A stretch of 13,540 bases of DNA, taken from positions 205-13,744 of the forward strand of contig DCHC01000002.1 of assembly GCA_002314755.1 (NCBI GenBank). Direction: 5' to 3'. Positions 11,463-13,540 of the stretch are shown here, in pieces. This stretch comes from Faecalibacterium sp. UBA1762 (GTDB lineage: Bacteria > Bacillota > Clostridia > Oscillospirales > Ruminococcaceae). The position numbers were made by a program, and so were the translations under genes. The notes under the pieces were generated by a model, which was not told the origin of the DNA, did no database searches, and saw nothing but the letters and a program-made list of their open reading frames with translations. The first letter of the stretch is position 1; the number at the start of each line of letters is the position of its first letter.

Positions 11463-13540
11463 TCACTTTTTCAGATACAGACTGACGCCGACGGCGGAGC
11501 TGGACAGGGTAAAGCTGCTGCCGCTAATGGTCAGATATCTGCTGGAGTTTTTCAGCTGTACCTTACCGCTTTTCACGGTAGCTGCCCATTTGGCTGCCGT
11601 AGAGGTGACGGAAAGAGTGTAGCTGCGACGCATACTGCTGCCGGAGGAGGCAACGGTCAAATACTTACCGGTGGACTTGTTCTTCAGGGTATAGCCGGTA
11701 CCGGATTTGGTAATGACCCAAACAGCATTATCCGCTGGGGCGGCGATGCCATCAGCCTGCACCTGGACATTGGTTGCGGTCAGTGTGCTGCCGAACACGG
11801 ACAGCGCCTTACCGTTCAAAACGATCAGATATTCCGAACCGGAATTGATTCCATCGGTATCCGGCACAAAGGCGGTCTTAGAGGCAACCTTTAACGCGGA
11901 CTTGGCATCGGTAATAGCTTTTAGTGCCGCATCCACTGCGGACTGCAGGGCACGGGGCTGGTCCGCAACGGACTTGCCTGCCTGAATGGCAGCGGTATAT
12001 GCACTGTAGCTTTCGGCAGTGTACTCCCCCTGGGCAAGGATACTGTCCAGCTCTTTTTGCAGGGCAGCCTTATCCGTGGCAAGAGTATAGACCAATGTCA
12101 CCTCACCAGTGGACTGCCGGGCATAGGTACCGGTCAGCGCTGCCGGGGCACGGTAACCGGGTATGGCAGCTGCCTCAATAAGGTAATCAGTTCCGGCAAG
12201 GCCGGTCAGGGTGGTATCGTCCTTCAGCTTTACGCCGATATCATCCACCGTGTGGACGGTCAGGGTCTGGTAGACCGGTGCCTCCTTGACGGTAACGGTG
12301 TACAGGGTATCGCCTACGGCAAACCGGGTGGTGCCGGGCAGGTTTGCTGTCACCTGAATACGGGTATAGGCTACACCGGGTACGGCAGGCTTACCTGCAG
12401 TCACGGTACAAAGACTTGCCGCCGCACCGGAGGAGGTGCCTACCGCAAAGCTGCTGCCGTTAAATCGCAGATAGTATTGGGTCGTTGTGGAGGAACCGGC
12501 GCGCTTGGCCTGTTTAAAGATTACATTGCCGCCGGAGAAGACCCACTTGCCGTTGGTAGAGCCGGTGGAAAGGGATAGCGCGCTGGTAGAATGACACAGG
12601 TAGTAGCTATCGGCTTTCAAATACATCTGGGATGCATTGCCGGAAAGGGTGAACAGGGTTGCCTTGCTGACATCCTGTACCGCGGAAAGACGGGTGCCGT
12701 TTACCGCAAGATAATAGGTTTTACCGTTATATGCGGCAGATACATAATACCGTCCGGCAGCAAACGCAGTTTGGATAGCGGTGCCCCCCTCCACTGCGGG
12801 GGTACCGGGCAGGGTATCGCCGCTGACTGTCACCGCAGCAACGGTGCTGTCCAACAGACTCAGGTTTGCCGCAGTGGACAGATCGCCGCTATCATCGGTA
12901 AGTGTGACGCTCTCCCCTACGGTCAGGCTCAGCTGACGATTGTTTGCATAGGTGGGAAGCTCCGGCTCCTGTTTGGGTTCTTCTTCGGGCTCCTGGGTGG
13001 TGTCATAGGTGACATCCTGTCCGGGGATATAGATCCAGGTTTCGGGAGCAGTGGGGATATCGGCATCCACCGTGCAATACAGTTTGCCCTCTACCCGCGC
13101 AAGACCGAATATCAGCCCCGCGGAGGTATCCGGGGTATAGACAATTTCTGACGCGCCGGTATCCAGATTGATCTTGTACACATGATAGGGGCTGGTCATA
13201 TAAACAGTGCTGCCGTAGCCGGACATACGACACATGCAGTCATAGTAGTTGGCGGTTTTAAAGTTTTGGGGGAACCAGCGCATAGAATCGTCCGGCATAT
13301 AGAAAAACTGACCGTCCTTTTGCAGCACGCAATAATTCGAAACGGTGTACAGGCTGCCGTTATAGTAGTGGACGGCAGTCTGAGAGGATGCCCACGGCTG
13401 GGCAGACTGCTCATACTTTTTGCTGGAACAGGTGGAATCGGTAAAAACCATACCGGGCTGGTCGCCAATGACGATGTAATCCGCTTTAGCGGAGTTGTTC
13501 TGCAACAGATACTCTGTGCTGAACAGAAGCGCACCGTGGT
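11463..13540 (-). CDS. Large surface/secreted modular protein (MucBP, FIVAR, repeated trefoil-like modules), 5' end outside the window
   Basis: The frame is open from the stop at 11463 to the right edge, so the start and any signal peptide are outside. Residue numbers below count from the in-frame TTG at 13505. Residues 1-170 contain repeated short beta motifs with YYNGSLYTVSNY and VEGKLYCTVDADI, like the blades of a DUF5050-type beta-propeller. A Pro/Glu linker (EPEEEPKQEPELP, 172-184) follows, then a bacterial Ig-like segment (190-235). Residues 242-370 and 548-680 are two similar modules with repeated YYLxVNG and KYLTVASSG motifs, resembling beta-trefoil carbohydrate-binding domains. Residues 415-475 (VKLKDDTTLTGLAGTDYLI, AIPGY) fit MucBP, and 477-540 (DKAALQKELDSILAQGEYTAESY) fit FIVAR. 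The C-terminus ends LYLKK with no LPxTG or other sorting signal, so attachment is unclear. Such proteins bind mucin or host glycans. All domain calls are by eye. Confidence 0.8.
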   Translation of the reverse strand, partial: HGALLFSTEYLLQNNSAKADYIVIGDQPGMVFTDSTCSSKKYEQSAQPWASSQTAVHYYNGSLYTVSNYCVLQKDGQFFYMPDDSMRWFPQNFKTANYYDCMCRMSGYGSTVYMTSPYHVYKINLDTGASEIVYTPDTSAGLIFGLARVEGKLYCTVDADIPTAPETWIYIPGQDVTYDTTQEPEEEPKQEPELPTYANNRQLSLTVGESVTLTDDSGDLSTAANLSLLDSTVAAVTVSGDTLPGTPAVEGGTAIQTAFAAGRYYVSAAYNGKTYYLAVNGTRLSAVQDVSKATLFTLSGNASQMYLKADSYYLCHSTSALSLSTGSTNGKWVFSGGNVIFKQAKRAGSSTTTQYYLRFNGSSFAVGTSSGAAASLCTVTAGKPAVPGVAYTRIQVTANLPGTTRFAVGDTLYTVTVKEAPVYQTLTVHTVDDIGVKLKDDTTLTGLAGTDYLIEAAAIPGYRAPAALTGTYARQSTGEVTLVYTLATDKAALQKELDSILAQGEYTAESYSAYTAAIQAGKSVADQPRALQSAVDAALKAITDAKSALKVASKTAFVPDTDGINSGSEYLIVLNGKALSVFGSTLTATNVQVQADGIAAPADNAVWVITKSGTGYTLKNKSTGKYLTVASSGSSMRRSYTLSVTSTAAKWAATVKSGKVQLKNSSRYLTISGSSFTLSSSAVGVSLYLKK

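Noticed and set aside
11707..13151. Several long + strand frames opposite the surface protein gene
   Set aside because: They are shadows of a GC-rich, repeat-containing gene, lacking RBSs and recognisable families.

Overview
The window looks like a chromosomal stretch from a gut-type clostridial Firmicute (Oscillospiraceae/Ruminococcaceae-like). The reasons are Firmicute-style Shine-Dalgarno sites, sigma-A-like promoters, TnpV and large serine recombinase relics, a class II Fic protein of clostridial type, and a MucBP/FIVAR surface protein. This assignment is inference from protein style, since no rRNA or housekeeping marker is present.

Left part (1 to about 4.77 kb), accessory and more AT-rich by eye. 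It holds decayed mobile-element pieces: the C-terminal end of a large serine recombinase (91-630, -), the N-terminus of an AAA ATPase of the DUF4143 type with a ruined Walker A (716-823, -), and a TnpV-like gene (2386-3012, -) carrying a 63-nt in-frame insertion made of two tandem perfect hairpins. Among these relics sit three intact-looking genes on the + strand. The first encodes a 373-aa protein of unknown function (1239-2360) with its own promoter and a strong terminator. The second and third form an 11-nt overlapping pair: a Fic AMP-transferase (3187-4083) and a 150-aa helical protein with an RNKMTH, HEPN-like motif (4073-4525). Repeated GATATT(TT)GCCGA elements, one extended into a perfect dyad, lie in the fic control region. 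The Fic protein has an N-terminal HTH, which suggests autoregulation. This looks like a small toxin/defence island in mobile-element debris.

Right part (about 4.8 to 13.5 kb), more GC-rich, in compact divergent or convergent units. A 339-aa unknown protein (-) and a DMT-type 10-TM transporter (+) are divergent from overlapping promoters that share one -35 palindrome. A membrane acyltransferase-like gene (7011-8114, +) runs convergently into a UroD/MtaA-fold gene (8252-9343, -), with a bidirectional terminator between them. That gene is divergent from a TIM-barrel sugar isomerase/epimerase (9539-10474, +). Their shared intergenic region contains two 15-bp direct repeats spaced exactly 21 bp apart, overlapping a 7-7-7 inverted repeat, so the pair is probably co-regulated by an unseen regulator. 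A MarR-family regulator (10921-11349, +) follows. Last is a large surface protein (11463 to the right edge, -) with propeller-like, duplicated trefoil-like, MucBP and FIVAR modules, cut by the window edge.

No rRNA, tRNA, CRISPR array or intact insertion sequence was seen. The best candidates for something undescribed are the fic-HEPN pair with its repeated operators, the 373-aa protein (which resembles an McrB-type N-terminal region joined to a Tudor-like domain instead of an AAA motor), and the double-hairpin insertion in tnpV.
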